The notes beneath the pieces are model-generated. The model was not told where the DNA came from and searched no databases. It worked only from the letters and a program-made list of their open reading frames with translations. Below, piece by piece: positions 18,580 to 30,000 of a stretch of 64,000 nt of DNA. The stretch is from Mycobacterium paraense (GTDB lineage: Bacteria > Actinomycetota > Actinomycetes > Mycobacteriales > Mycobacteriaceae), in NCBI RefSeq assembly GCF_002101815.1, contig NZ_LQPM01000006.1, forward strand, positions 301,258 through 365,257, given 5' to 3'. Numbering within the stretch: the first letter of the stretch is position 1; every line of letters starts with the position of its first letter. The translations under genes and the position numbers were made by a program.

Positions 18580-21500
18580 GTGGTGCGTGCCCCGGCGTGC
18601 TCGGAGGACATCCGCGCGGAGGTGGCGGAGCTGCTCGGCGTCCGCGCCGACGCCATCGACCCAGGTGGCAACCTGATCGGCCAAGGCCTCGACTCCATCC
18701 GGATGATGACGCTGGCCGGTCGCTGGCGCCGCGACGGCATCGCCGTCGATTTCGCCGCGCTGGCCGCGGCCCCGACGATCGAGGCGTGGTCCGAGCTGGT
18801 GGCCGCCGGCGCGCAGGAGTCCGCCGCCAGTCAGCCGGCCCCGGCATCCGCCGTGACCGGGCACGCCGGCGACCCGTTCCCCCTCGCCCCGATGCAGCAC
18901 GCGATGTGGGTCGGGCGCCAGGACCATCAGCAGTTCGGCGGGGTGGCCGGGCACCTCTACGTGGAGTTCGACGGCGGCCCGGTCGACCCGGATCGCCTGC
19001 GCGCGGCGGCCACCCGGCTGGCGCACCGCCACCCCATGCTGCGGGTCCGGTTTCTGCCCGACGGCACGCAGCGCATCCCGACCGACGACTGCGGCGACTT
19101 CCCCGTCGCGGTGCTCGACCTGCGCGACGACGCCAACGCCGAGCAGCGGCTGGCCGCTGTGCGGGACGCCAAATCGCACCAGCAGCTCGACGGCGCGGTG
19201 TTCGAGCTGACGCTGACGCTGCTGCCCGGCGATCGCTCCCGGCTGCACGTCGATCTGGACATGCAGGCCGCCGACGCGATGAGCTACCGCACCCTGATGG
19301 GCGACCTGGCCGCCCTCTACCTGGGCCGCGACCTACCCGAATTGGGTTACAGCTACCGGGAATACCGCCAGGCGATCGCCCGCCAGGAGGCGCAGCCCCG
19401 GCCGGATCACGACGCCGACCGGGACTGGTGGGCGGGGCGCATCCCGCAGCTGCCCGACCCGCCGGCGCCGCCATCGACCGGCGGCCGGGGCTCGCGCAGC
19501 AGCACGCGGCGCTGGCACTGGCTGGACCCCGGCACCCGCGACGCGCTGTTCGCCCGCGCCCGGGCCCGCGGCGTCACCCCGGCGATGGCGCTGGGCGCCG
19601 CGTTCGCCAACGCGCTGGCCCGCTGGTCCACCGCGCGCTTCCTGCTGAACGTCCCGCTGTTCGGGCGCCAGGAGCTGCACCCCGACGTCGACCTCCTGGT
19701 CGGTGACTTCACCTCGTCGCTGCTGCTCGACATCGACTTGACTGGGGCCGAAACCCCGACGGCGCGCGCGCACGCCGTGCAGGACGCCATGCGGACCGCC
19801 GCCGCGCATTCCGCCTACCCGGGGCTGTCGGTGCTGCGCGACCTCAGCCGGCATCGCGGCACCCAGGTCCTGGCGCCGGTGGTCTTCACCAGCGCGCTCG
19901 GCCTCGGGGAACTGTTCGGTGCCGACGTCACAACGCAATTCGGCACGCCCGCCTGGATCATCTCCCAGGGGCCGCAGGTGCTGCTCGACGCGCAGGTCAC
20001 CGAGTTCGGCGGCGGCGTGCTGGTGAACTGGGACGTGCGCGACGGGGTGTTCGCGCCCGGCGTCATCGACGCCATGTTCGCCCACCACATCGACGAGCTG
20101 CTGCGGCTGGCCGCCGCCGACGACGCGTGGGACGCGCCCGGCACCCCGGCGCTGCCGGAGGCGCAGCGCGCGGTGCGCGAGGCGGCCAACGGCCGCACCG
20201 CCGAGCCCAGCGGCGAGGCTTTGCACGACGGGTTCTTCCGCCGGGCCGAGCGGCAACCCGGCGCGCCGGCGGTCTTTTCGAGCTCGGGCGACCTCACCTA
20301 TGCGCAGCTGCGCGATCAGGCGCTGGCGGTGGCCGCCGCGTTGCGGGCGGCCGGGATCCGCGCCGGCGACACGGTTGCGGTGATGGGCCCGAAGACCGCC
20401 GAACAGGTGCCCGCGCTGCTCGGGATCCTGGCCGCCGGCGGCGTGTACCTGCCGATCGGCGTCGACCAGCCACGCGACCGGGCCGAGCGCATCCTGAAAA
20501 CCGGCGGGGTGCGCGCGGCGCTGGTCTGCGGCGGCCGGCCGCTGTCTCCAGCTTTGGAGGGCCCGGTGCCGGCGCTGGTGATCGCCGACCTGCTGCACGG
20601 CGCGCCGCCCGACATCCGGCCCGCCAGAACGGATCCCGACGCGCTCGCCTATGTGCTGTTCACCTCGGGGTCGACGGGCGAGCCCAAGGGCGTCGAGATG
20701 ACGCACGACGGCGCCATGAACACGGTCGAATTCGTCACCCGCCACTTCGAGATCGGCGCCGCCGACCGCTGCCTGGCGCTGTCCACGCTGGAATGCGACA
20801 TGTCGGTGCTGGACGTCTTCGCCACGCTGCGCGCCGGTGGGGCGATCGTGGTGGTCGACGAGGCGCAGCGGCGCGATCCCGACGCCTGGGCGCGGCTGAT
20901 CGACGCGCACCGGGTCACCGTGCTGAATTTCCTGCCCGGCTGGCTGGAGATGCTGGTCGAGGTCGGGGACGGCAGGCTGTCGTCGCTGCGGGTGGTGCCC
21001 ACCGGCGGCGACTGGGTGCGCCCGGGCCTGGCCAGCCGGCTGCGGGCGCAGGCGCCCGGCGTCCGGTTCGCCGGCCTCGGCGGCGCCACCGAAACGGCCG
21101 TCCACGCAACCATTTTCGAGGTCACCGCGGACCTGCCCGACCACTGGACCGCGGTGCCCTACGGCAAGCCGTTTCCCAACATCGCCTGCCGGGTGGTCGC
21201 CGAGGACGGCGCCGACTGCCCCGACTGGGTGGCCGGCGAACTCTGGATCTCCGGCCGCGGCATCGCCCGCGGCTACCGCGGGCGCCCCGAGCTGACCGCC
21301 GAGCGCTTCGTCGCCCACGAGGGCCGAACCTGGTACCGCACCGGCGATCTGGCCCGCTACTGGCAGGACGGCACCCTCGAGTTCGTCGGCCGCGCCGATC
21401 ATCGGATCAAGGTCAGCGGGTATCGCGTCGAGGTCGGCGAGATCGAGGCCGCGCTGCGGCGGGTGCCCGGGGTGCGCGCTGCCGTGGCCGCGCTGGTGCC

Positions 21501-22821
21501 CGCGCCCGGCGGCGCCGAGGTGCTGGCCGCGCAGGTCTGCCTCGATGGGGTCGAGCCGGACGCCCGGCGGATTCGCGATGGCCTCGCCGATCTGGTTCCC
21601 GCCCATATGATTCCGGCGCACATCTCGGTGGCCGAGCGCATCCCGTTCACCGACGGCGGCAAGATCGACCGGCGCGCCGTCGCCGCGCTGCTGACCGCGG
21701 CGGTGGCGGAGCAGTCGCGCGACACGTCGGCGCCCTACGAGGCGCCGGCCACGCGGCTGCAGCGGGCGCTGTGCCACCTCGTCGCCGAGCTGCTCAACCG
21801 CGACGTCGACGCCGTGGGCGTGCACGACGACTTCTTTTCCCTCGGCGGCGATTCCGTGCTCGCGACGCAGGCCGTCGCCGGCATCCGGCAGTGGCTCGAC
21901 TCGCCGAGCCTGATGGTCGCCGACGTTTTCGCGGCCCGAACCGTCGCCGCCCTGGCCGAGTTGCTCGTCGGCCGCGAAGCCGACGGCGGCCGGCTCGAGC
22001 AGGTCGCCGAGGTGTACCTGGAGATCGCGGACATGTCGAGCGTCGACGTGCTGTCCGCGCTCCAGGAGACACCGGCCGCGCCGGCGCCGCGGGAGTTCCA
22101 GCCCTGGGTGAAGCGATTCACCTGCGCCGTCCCGCGCGGCTCGGCGGTCGTGTTCCCGCACGCCGGCGGCGCGGCCGCGGCCTACCGATCGCTGGCCAAA
22201 GCGCTGTCCGCCAACGGGGTTGACGCTTTCGTGGTGCAGTACCCGCAGCGGGCCGACCGGCGGAATCACCCCGCGGCGGAAAGCATCGGCGCGTTGGCGC
22301 GCGAGCTCTTCGAGGCGGGGGACTGGGCCGCGGCGGCCCCGCTGAGCCTGTTCGGGCATTGCATGGGGGCGGTGGTCGCGTTCGAGTTCGCCCGCGTCGC
22401 CGAAAGCAACGGAGTGCCGGTGCGCGCGCTGTGGGCTTCGGCCGGGCAGTCCCCGTCGACCGTCGCCGCGTATGGACCGCTGCCGACCAGCGAAAGCGGC
22501 GTGCTGGCCGACATGGTGGATCTCGGCGGCACCGACCCGGTGCTGCTGGAGGACGAGGAATTCGTCGAACTCCTGGTGACCGCCGTGCAGGCCGACTACC
22601 GCGCGCTGAACGCCTACTCCTGCGGCCCGGACGTGCGCATCAACGCCGACATCCACGCGGTCGGTGGCGACCGCGACCACCGGATCGACCGAGAAACCTT
22701 GGCCAGCTGGCAAACCCACACATCCGGCCGCTTCACGGTGCATGAATTCGAGGGCGGCCACTTCTACCTCGACGATCACCTCGACGCGGTGGCCCGGCTG
22801 GTGAGCGCCGATGTCCGATAG
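18580..22821 (+). CDS. mbtB: Mycobactin NRPS MbtB (ArCP-Cy-A-PCP-TE)
   Basis: MbtB receives salicylate, couples it to serine or threonine and cyclises the product to the hydroxyphenyloxazoline. Domains in its 1413 residues are: aryl carrier with phosphopantetheine Ser39 (GLDSI); cyclisation domain (DxxxxDxxS at Asp227, Asp232, Ser235); adenylation domain around 545-1045 (FTSGSTGEPKG); carrier with Ser1092 (LGGDS); and a thioesterase around 1185-1410. The thioesterase elbow reads GHCMGA, with Cys1261 where serine is usual. The GTG at 18,580 has GGGAGGA upstream. Its length equals M. tuberculosis MbtB within one residue. It overlaps mbtC by 11 bases and opens the iron-repressed operon. Confidence 0.97.
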   Translation: MVRAPACSEDIRAEVAELLGVRADAIDPGGNLIGQGLDSIRMMTLAGRWRRDGIAVDFAALAAAPTIEAWSELVAAGAQESAASQPAPASAVTGHAGDPFPLAPMQHAMWVGRQDHQQFGGVAGHLYVEFDGGPVDPDRLRAAATRLAHRHPMLRVRFLPDGTQRIPTDDCGDFPVAVLDLRDDANAEQRLAAVRDAKSHQQLDGAVFELTLTLLPGDRSRLHVDLDMQAADAMSYRTLMGDLAALYLGRDLPELGYSYREYRQAIARQEAQPRPDHDADRDWWAGRIPQLPDPPAPPSTGGRGSRSSTRRWHWLDPGTRDALFARARARGVTPAMALGAAFANALARWSTARFLLNVPLFGRQELHPDVDLLVGDFTSSLLLDIDLTGAETPTARAHAVQDAMRTAAAHSAYPGLSVLRDLSRHRGTQVLAPVVFTSALGLGELFGADVTTQFGTPAWIISQGPQVLLDAQVTEFGGGVLVNWDVRDGVFAPGVIDAMFAHHIDELLRLAAADDAWDAPGTPALPEAQRAVREAANGRTAEPSGEALHDGFFRRAERQPGAPAVFSSSGDLTYAQLRDQALAVAAALRAAGIRAGDTVAVMGPKTAEQVPALLGILAAGGVYLPIGVDQPRDRAERILKTGGVRAALVCGGRPLSPALEGPVPALVIADLLHGAPPDIRPARTDPDALAYVLFTSGSTGEPKGVEMTHDGAMNTVEFVTRHFEIGAADRCLALSTLECDMSVLDVFATLRAGGAIVVVDEAQRRDPDAWARLIDAHRVTVLNFLPGWLEMLVEVGDGRLSSLRVVPTGGDWVRPGLASRLRAQAPGVRFAGLGGATETAVHATIFEVTADLPDHWTAVPYGKPFPNIACRVVAEDGADCPDWVAGELWISGRGIARGYRGRPELTAERFVAHEGRTWYRTGDLARYWQDGTLEFVGRADHRIKVSGYRVEVGEIEAALRRVPGVRAAVAALVPAPGGAEVLAAQVCLDGVEPDARRIRDGLADLVPAHMIPAHISVAERIPFTDGGKIDRRAVAALLTAAVAEQSRDTSAPYEAPATRLQRALCHLVAELLNRDVDAVGVHDDFFSLGGDSVLATQAVAGIRQWLDSPSLMVADVFAARTVAALAELLVGREADGGRLEQVAEVYLEIADMSSVDVLSALQETPAAPAPREFQPWVKRFTCAVPRGSAVVFPHAGGAAAAYRSLAKALSANGVDAFVVQYPQRADRRNHPAAESIGALARELFEAGDWAAAAPLSLFGHCMGAVVAFEFARVAESNGVPVRALWASAGQSPSTVAAYGPLPTSESGVLADMVDLGGTDPVLLEDEEFVELLVTAVQADYRALNAYSCGPDVRINADIHAVGGDRDHRIDRETLASWQTHTSGRFTVHEFEGGHFYLDDHLDAVARLVSADVR

Positions 22822-24118
22822 CGACCCGGTCGTCGTCGTCGGACTCGCGCTGGAAGCGCCCGGCGGGATCGAGACCCCGGACGCCTTCTGGGCGCTGCTG
22901 TCCGAGCAGCGGGAGGCGCTGGGCCCCTTCCCCGCCGATCGGGGCTGGGCGCTGCGCGAGCTCTTCGACGGGTCGCGGCGGGACGGGTTCAAGCCCATCC
23001 CCAACCTCGGCGGATTCCTTTCGGGCGCAACCACATTCGATCCGGAGTTCTTCGGCATCTCCCGGCGGGAAGCGACGGCCATGGACCCCCAGCAGCGGGT
23101 TGGGCTGCGGGTGGCGTGGCGCAGCGTGGAGAACAGCGGGATCAACCCCGACGACCTGGCCGGTCACGACGTCGGCTGCTACGTCGGCGCCTCCACGCTC
23201 GAATACGGCCCCCCGCTCTCCGAGTTCTCGCACCACAGCGGGCATCTGATCACCGGGACGTCGCTGGGCGTCATCTCCGGGCGCATCGCCTACGTCCTGG
23301 ACCTCGCGGGCCCGGCGCTGACGATCGACACCGCATGCTCCTCGGCGCTGGCGGCCTTCCACACCGCGGTGCACGCGATCCGGGCCGGCGACTGCGACCT
23401 CGCGATCGCCGGGGCCGTGTGCGTGATGGGCAGCCCCGGCTATTTCGTCGAGTTCTCCAAGAAGCACGCCCTGTCCGACGACGGCCGCTGCCGGCCCTAC
23501 AGCGCGCTCGCCAGCGGGACCGTCTGGGCCGAGGGCGCGGCCATGTTCGTGCTGCAGCGCCGCTCCCGGGCGCTGGCCGACGGGCGTCGCATCCTCGCCG
23601 AAGTGCGCGCCAGCTGCCTGAATTCGGACGGGCGCAGCGCCGGGCTGATGGCCCCCAGCGGCGACGCGCAGCTGCGGCTGTTCCGGCGCGCCCTCGCGCG
23701 GGCCGGGATGGAGCCTGGCGACGTCGGGATGATCGAAGGCCACGCCACCGGAACCCGGCTCGGCGACCGCACGGAGCTGATGTCGATGGCGGCCAGTTAC
23801 GGCACCGCGCCGCCGGGGCGCGGGCCGCTGCTGGGATCGGTCAAGTCCAACATCGGGCACGCACAGGCCGCGGCGGGCGCGTTGGGCCTGGCCAAGGTGA
23901 TCCTGTCCGCCGAACACGCCGCGGTGCCCCCGACCCTGCACGTCGACGAGCCCAGCCGCGAAATAGATTGGGAGAGCCAGGGTTTGCGTCTGGCCGACAA
24001 GCTCACGCCGTGGCGGGCCGTCGACGGGTGGCGGACCGCGGCGGTGTCCGCGTTCGGGATGAGCGGCACCAACACCCACCTGATCGTCTCGATGCCCGAC
24101 GGGCGCGGGGCCGCCTGA
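22811..24118 (+). CDS. mbtC: Mycobactin polyketide ketosynthase MbtC
   Basis: MbtC is a free-standing beta-ketoacyl synthase that, with MbtD, forms one split PKS module making the beta-hydroxy acid linker of mycobactin. The active-site Cys176 is in DTACSSA, and the two histidines are in EGHATGT and NIGHAQ. It has 435 residues and no acyltransferase or carrier of its own. The ATG at 22,811 lies inside the end of mbtB (11-base overlap), and its TGA shares a base with the mbtD ATG, which implies coupled translation. Confidence 0.96.
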   Translation: MSDSDPVVVVGLALEAPGGIETPDAFWALLSEQREALGPFPADRGWALRELFDGSRRDGFKPIPNLGGFLSGATTFDPEFFGISRREATAMDPQQRVGLRVAWRSVENSGINPDDLAGHDVGCYVGASTLEYGPPLSEFSHHSGHLITGTSLGVISGRIAYVLDLAGPALTIDTACSSALAAFHTAVHAIRAGDCDLAIAGAVCVMGSPGYFVEFSKKHALSDDGRCRPYSALASGTVWAEGAAMFVLQRRSRALADGRRILAEVRASCLNSDGRSAGLMAPSGDAQLRLFRRALARAGMEPGDVGMIEGHATGTRLGDRTELMSMAASYGTAPPGRGPLLGSVKSNIGHAQAAAGALGLAKVILSAEHAAVPPTLHVDEPSREIDWESQGLRLADKLTPWRAVDGWRTAAVSAFGMSGTNTHLIVSMPDGRGAA

Positions 24119-27090
24119 TGGCCGTCAGACGCCTGCCCGACGGGCGAATCCCGGTGCTGCTCAGCGCCCACGCCGACGAACTCGTCCCCGCGGACGCCCG
24201 GGCGATCGCCGACTATCTCGACCGCTTTCCGGAAACGACGGTGGAACAGGTGGCCCGGCAGCTGCGCGCAACCCGACGGGTCCGCAGCTTCCGCGCGGTC
24301 GTGCGCGCCGCGGACCGGACCGAGCTCGTCGACGGCTTGCACGCGCTGGCCGCCGGGCGCGAGCACCCGCTGGTCGCCAGGTCGGCGCTGAGCGCCGCGC
24401 CCCGGCAGGCGTTCGTCTTTCCCGGGCAGGGCGGTCACTGGCCGGGCATGGGCGCCGCCGCCTACCGGGCGCTCGGCAGCTACCGGGCCGCCGCCGATGG
24501 CTGCGGTGCGGCGTTCGAGGCCGCCGGCGTCGAATCGCCGCTGCGCTACCTGACGGCCGGCGACGACTCGCGAACCTTTTCCGAGATCGAGGTCCAGGGA
24601 GCGCAATTCGTCCACGCGGTCGCCCTGGCCCAGGTGTGGCGCTCGTGCGGCGTGGTTCCCGACCTCACCATCGGTCAGAGCCTCGGTGAGGTCGCCGCGG
24701 CCGCCGTCGCCGGCAGCATCACGGTGCCGGACGCGGTCGCGGTGATCGCGGCGCGCGCCGGTGTGGTCGACCGCCTCCCGGGTCGCTACGCGATGGCAAC
24801 GCTGGGCATCGGCGCGGGGGAGGCCGGGGCGCTGATCGCGGGCGCCGACGGCTGGGTCGAGCTGTCCGTGGTCTACTCCGCCTCGAGTGTCGCCGTCTCG
24901 GGCGATCGCGACGCGGTGCTGGCCGTCGTCGACGCCGTTCGCTCGGGCGGCGGGTTCGCGCGCGAGATCACCGCCGGCTTTCCGGGGCACACCAGCCTGC
25001 TGGAGCGGCTGCGCGACGAATTCCACCGGCGCCTGCCCGCGGCGCAATTCGCCGAGGCCCCGGTGCAATTCATCGGCGGCACCACCGGAGACGTGGTGGC
25101 GCCCGGCGCGCGATTCGCCGACTACTGGTACGCCAACCTGCGCAACACGGTGCGGCTGGACCGCGCATTCGAGTCGGCGATCCGGTGTGGCGCGGGCTCG
25201 TTCATCGAGCTGTCGGCCCATCCCGCGCTGCTGTTCTCGATCGGCCAGGTCTTCGAGTCCCGCGAGGACCCGGCGGTGCTGGTCGGGTCGGCGCACCGCG
25301 ACGAGCCGTTGGCCGAGGCCCTGTCGGCGAACATCGTCACCGCGGCGGTCGCCGATCCCGGCTACAGCTGGGGCGACTACCTCGACGGCGGCGGTGTGGG
25401 CCCGCGCGGGTTCCCGAACGCGCCCATGCGCTCGATTCCGATGTGGGCGCACCCGGAACCGTTGGATGCGTTGCAGGGACTGACCATTGCCGTCGAGCGC
25501 TGGGAACCAACACCGCCGCCCACACCGATCGCGGGACCACCGGTGCGCATCGCGGTGGTCGGCCTCGGCGGTGACGGCGTCCTCATCGGTTTCCTGCGCG
25601 CGGCGATCGAGGCCCACCCGGCGGGCACCCTCGCCGCGCCGCGGGACGCCGAGGTCGTCGTGGCGGTCGCTCCCGCGCTCGACGACCTCGACGCCGCCGG
25701 GAACCTCACGGGCCTGATCGGGTCCGGTCAGCTCGGCTATGCGCGCGCACTGGGTCCGCACTGCCACACCGTCTGCCTGGTCACCGTGGGCGCCGAGCGG
25801 GTGGGAGATCGGGACGTGCCGCCGTCGCCCGGCCAGGCGGCGTTGGCCGCGATGCACCGCAGCATCGGATTCGACCATCCCGAACTGAGTTTCACCCACC
25901 TGGACCTGCCGTCCGGGGAGCTGACGCCCGCCGCGGGGCGCGCGGTCGTGGCTGGATTGCTGTCCGGTTCCGGCGCAACCGTGCTGCGCGACTCCGAAAG
26001 CGGCTACGCGTTGTTCGAGCGCACGTTGCGCGATGCGCCCGCCCCCGAGCCGCTCGGCCCCGGCGCGCTCGACGACGTGGTGATCACCGGCGGGGCCGGG
26101 GCGATCGGCATGCATTACGTCCGCTATCTCGCCGAGCGCGGCGCGCGGCGCATCGTGCTCCTGAGCCGCCGCCCCGCGGACCCCGAGGTGCTGAAGACCT
26201 TGACCGCCCGTTGCGGCACCGAGCTGGTGTCGGTGCCCTGCGATCTCACCGATAGAGCCCAGTTGTCGTCTATCGCAGCGGAATACGGCGGAGCCGGCGC
26301 GTCGCTGATCGTGCACGCCGCGGGCCGCGCCACGTTCGGCACGCTGGGCGAGCTGGCGACCGACGCTGTCGCGGACACCTTCGCCGCCAAGGTCCGCGGC
26401 CTTGCCCACCTGGTCGAGGTGTGGCCCGTGCGCGCCGACGCGCGAATGCTGTTGTTTTCCTCGGTGTCCGGGGTGTGGGGCGGTCGCGGACACGCGGCGT
26501 ACTCGGCGGCCAACCGACTGCTGGACGTGGCCGCCGCCCGGCTGCGCGGCGCGGGCCGGCATTGCGTCGCGGTGAAATGGGGCCTGTGGCAGGCCTCGAC
26601 CGCATCGGGCCGCAGCATCGCGGATTCGGCCGGGATCGCCGACATCGAGAGGTCCGGGCTGCGCCCGATGGCACCGCGCGAGGCGATCGAGGCGAGCCTG
26701 CGCCAGTGGGACGAGGACCCGCTGGTGTTCGCGGCGGACGCGGCCCGGTTGCGGATGTTCTTGGACCGCAGCCGGTCCCGGCCGCCGGCGCCGGAAGCCG
26801 CTGCGCACACACACGACGTGTCGGTGGCCGATGCGGTGCGCAGCCAGCTGGCGGCGGTGCTCGGCATCGAGCGGCCCGGGGAAGTGAACCTCGCCGAATC
26901 GCTCTTCGATCTGGGCGTCGACTCCATGCTGGCGCTGGAGCTGCGCAAACGCCTCAAACGGATGATCGGCCGGACGGTGTCCCTGGCGACGCTGATGGGC
27001 GAAATCACCGCCGACGAACTCATCGAACAGCTCGGAAACACCGCCGAGCGCCCCGAAACAGCACAGAAAGTGGACATTTCGCGTGACTGA
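24118..27090 (+). CDS. mbtD: Mycobactin polyketide synthase MbtD (AT-KR-ACP)
   Basis: MbtD supplies the acyltransferase, ketoreductase and carrier that act with the MbtC ketosynthase. The AT serine is Ser188 (GQSLGE), the KR cofactor motif GGAGAIG begins near residue 659 with the AAYSAAN tyrosine further on, and the carrier serine is Ser936 (GVDSM). The ATG at 24,118 overlaps the mbtC stop (TGATG), giving 990 residues, close to M. tuberculosis MbtD. The frame stays open far upstream, but that part overlaps mbtC and is not the gene. It ends 8 bases inside mbtE. Confidence 0.95.
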   Translation: MAVRRLPDGRIPVLLSAHADELVPADARAIADYLDRFPETTVEQVARQLRATRRVRSFRAVVRAADRTELVDGLHALAAGREHPLVARSALSAAPRQAFVFPGQGGHWPGMGAAAYRALGSYRAAADGCGAAFEAAGVESPLRYLTAGDDSRTFSEIEVQGAQFVHAVALAQVWRSCGVVPDLTIGQSLGEVAAAAVAGSITVPDAVAVIAARAGVVDRLPGRYAMATLGIGAGEAGALIAGADGWVELSVVYSASSVAVSGDRDAVLAVVDAVRSGGGFAREITAGFPGHTSLLERLRDEFHRRLPAAQFAEAPVQFIGGTTGDVVAPGARFADYWYANLRNTVRLDRAFESAIRCGAGSFIELSAHPALLFSIGQVFESREDPAVLVGSAHRDEPLAEALSANIVTAAVADPGYSWGDYLDGGGVGPRGFPNAPMRSIPMWAHPEPLDALQGLTIAVERWEPTPPPTPIAGPPVRIAVVGLGGDGVLIGFLRAAIEAHPAGTLAAPRDAEVVVAVAPALDDLDAAGNLTGLIGSGQLGYARALGPHCHTVCLVTVGAERVGDRDVPPSPGQAALAAMHRSIGFDHPELSFTHLDLPSGELTPAAGRAVVAGLLSGSGATVLRDSESGYALFERTLRDAPAPEPLGPGALDDVVITGGAGAIGMHYVRYLAERGARRIVLLSRRPADPEVLKTLTARCGTELVSVPCDLTDRAQLSSIAAEYGGAGASLIVHAAGRATFGTLGELATDAVADTFAAKVRGLAHLVEVWPVRADARMLLFSSVSGVWGGRGHAAYSAANRLLDVAAARLRGAGRHCVAVKWGLWQASTASGRSIADSAGIADIERSGLRPMAPREAIEASLRQWDEDPLVFAADAARLRMFLDRSRSRPPAPEAAAHTHDVSVADAVRSQLAAVLGIERPGEVNLAESLFDLGVDSMLALELRKRLKRMIGRTVSLATLMGEITADELIEQLGNTAERPETAQKVDISRD

Positions 27091-30000
27091 CATCGCCGAC
27101 ACCGGCGCCCGGCTCGATGCGGCCAGACTCGAACTGCTTCGGCGCAGGCTCGCCGAACGCGGTCTGGCCGGTGACGCCGAAGAACTTCGTGCCGCCGACG
27201 ACGACCGGCTCTCCGACGGCCAGGCTCGCATGTGGTTCGTGCAATCGGCCGACCCGAGCGGCACGCTGCTCAATGTCTGTGTCTCCTACCGGATCACCGG
27301 GGACCTCGACCCCGCCCGGCTGCGCGACGCCGTCAACGCGGTCTCCCGCCGTCATCGCATCCTGCGCACCACCTACACACTCAGCGACCAGGGCGACCCG
27401 CGGCCCGCGGTGCACGACGATCTCCGCCCGGGGTGGACCGAACACGACCTGACCGACCTGTCGGAGCACGCCCGCCGGCTCCGCCTCGAAGTGCTGGCCC
27501 AGCGCGAATTCGGCGCGCCCTTCGACCTTTCCGCCGACGCGCCGTTGCGGATCACCGTCGTGCGCACGGCGGCCGCCGAGCATGTGCTGCTCTTGGTGGC
27601 CCACCACATCGCGTGGGACGACGGCTCCTGGCGGGTGTTCTTCTCCGACCTCACCCGGGCCTACCAGGGCGCCCAGCTCGAACCCCATCGCCGGGCCGTC
27701 GCGTCGGGCCCGGACACCGGCGAGGCAGACCTCGACTACTGGCGCGCCGTCATGGCCGATCCGCCGGAGCCGCTGGAACTTCCCGGCCCGGCCGGAACCA
27801 GCGTGCCGACCACCTGGCGCGCCGCCCGCACGACGCTGCGGCTGTCCGCCGACACCACCCGGCGGGTGACCGCGACGGCGCGGGACACCGGCTGCACCCC
27901 CTACATGGTGCTGCTGGCCGCATTCGGCGCGCTGGTGCACCGCTACACCCACTGCGACGACTTCCTCGTCGCCGCGCCGGTGCTCAACCGCGGCGCCGGA
28001 ACCGACGATGCCATCGGGTATTTCGGCAACACGGTGGCGATGCGGCTGCGGCCGCGCCCGGCGATGAGTTTCCGCGAGCTGCTGGAGTCGACCCGCGACG
28101 TCGCCACCGGCGCGTTCGCCCATCAGCGCGTCAACCTCGACCGCGTGGTGCGCGAACTGAATCCCGACCGCCGGCACGGCGCCGAACGGATGACCCGGCT
28201 GTCATTCGGCTTCCGCGAGCCCGACGGCGGCGGGTTCTGCCCGCCCGGCATCGCCTGCGAGCGTTACGACCTGCGCAGCAACCTCACCCAGCTGCCGCTG
28301 GGGTTCATGGTCGAATTCGAAAGCACCGGCGCGCTGGTCGAGGCCGAGCACCTGCCGGAGATTCTGGAACCCACACTGGCGCGACAGATGCTGGAACACT
28401 TCGCCGTCCTGCTCGATGACGCCCTCGCCCGACCGGACAAGCCGTTGGCCCGGTTGGCGCTGCTCGGCGACGCCGACGCCGAGTGGCTGCGCGCGGTGTC
28501 GCGCGGTGCGGCGTTCGACACCCCGCCCAAGGCCCTCGCCGACCTGGTCTCCGAGCAGGCCGCGCGCACTCCCGACGCGGTCGCGGTCGTCTTCCAGGGC
28601 CACCGGCTCACCTACCGCGCCGTCAACGAGGCGGCAAACCGCTTGGCGCACTGGCTGATCGAGCGGGGCATCGGCAGCGAGGACCGGATCGCCGTGCTGC
28701 TCGACAAGTCGCCGGAGCTGGTCATCACCGCGCTGGGCGTCGCCAAGTCCGGTGCGGTGTATGTGCCCGTCGACCCTACCTACCCGCCGGACCGGCTGGA
28801 ATTCATCCTCGACGACTGCGACGCGAAGCTGGTGCTGCGGGAGCCGGTGGGCGACCTGACCGGATACCGCGCCGACGATCCGGCGGACGCCGATCGGGTC
28901 CGGCCGCTACGGCCGGACAACACCGCCTATTTGATCTATACCTCGGGCACCACCGGGCTGCCCAAGGGCGTCGCGGTGCCTCACCGCCCCGTCGCCGAAT
29001 ACTTCGTCTGGTTCAAGGGGGAGTACGGGGTCGACCACACGGACCGTCTGCTGCAGGTCGCCTCCCCGAGCTTCGATGTGTCGATCGCCGAGATCTTCGG
29101 CACGCTGGCCTGCGGCGCGCGGATGGTGATCCCGCGCCCCGGGGGACTCAGCGACATCGGCTATCTCACCGCCCTGCTGCGCGACGAGGGCATCACGGCA
29201 ATGCATTTCGTGCCGTCCCTGCTGGGCCTGTTCCTGTCGCTGCCGGGCGTCAACCAGTGGCGGACCTTGCGGCGGGTGCCGATCGGCGGCGAGCCGCTGC
29301 CGGGCGAGGTGGCCGACAAGTTCCACGCCACCTTCGACGCGCTGCTGCACAACTTCTACGGCCCGACCGAAACCGTGATCAACGCCAGCCGCTACATGGT
29401 GGAGGGCCCGCAGGGCACCCGCATCGTGCCCATCGGCCGGCCCAAGATCAATACCGCGATGTACCTCCTCGACGATTCGCTGCAACCGGTGCCCGTCGGC
29501 GTGATCGGCGAGATCTACCTTGGCGGAACGCATCTGGCGCACGGATATCATCGCCGCGCCCGGCTCACCGCCGAGCGGTTCGTCGCCGACCCGTTCAATC
29601 CCGGGGCCCGGATGTATCGATCGGGGGACCTGGCGCGCCGCAACGCCGACGGCGACGTCGAGTTCGTGGGCCGCGCCGACGAACAGGTCAAGATCCGCGG
29701 CTTCCGGATCGAGCTGGGGGACGTGGCGGCGGCCATCTCGGTCGATCCCACCGTCGGACAGGCCGTCGTGGTGGTCAGCGACCTGCCGGGGCTGGGCAAG
29801 AGCCTGGTGGGTTACGTGACCCCGGCGGCCGGCGACGACGCGAAGTCCGGCGTCGACCTCGACCGCATCCGGGCCCGAGTCGTGGCGGCACTGCCCGAAT
29901 ACATGGTGCCGGCGGCATACGTTGTGCTCGACGAGATTCCGATCACCGCGCACGGCAAGATCGACCGCGCCGCACTTCCCGAACCCGACGTCGGTTCCGG

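Noticed and set aside
19333..23145. A 1270-codon minus-strand frame opposite mbtB and mbtC
   Set aside because: It is complementary to conserved NRPS/PKS motifs; long antisense frames are expected at this GC content.
24116..24120. A possible frameshift joining mbtC and mbtD
   Set aside because: The TGATG is a normal stop-start overlap, and MbtC and MbtD are separate proteins in other mycobacteria.
23797..27273. An 1158-codon minus-strand frame opposite mbtD
   Set aside because: It shadows mbtD and has no domain of its own.
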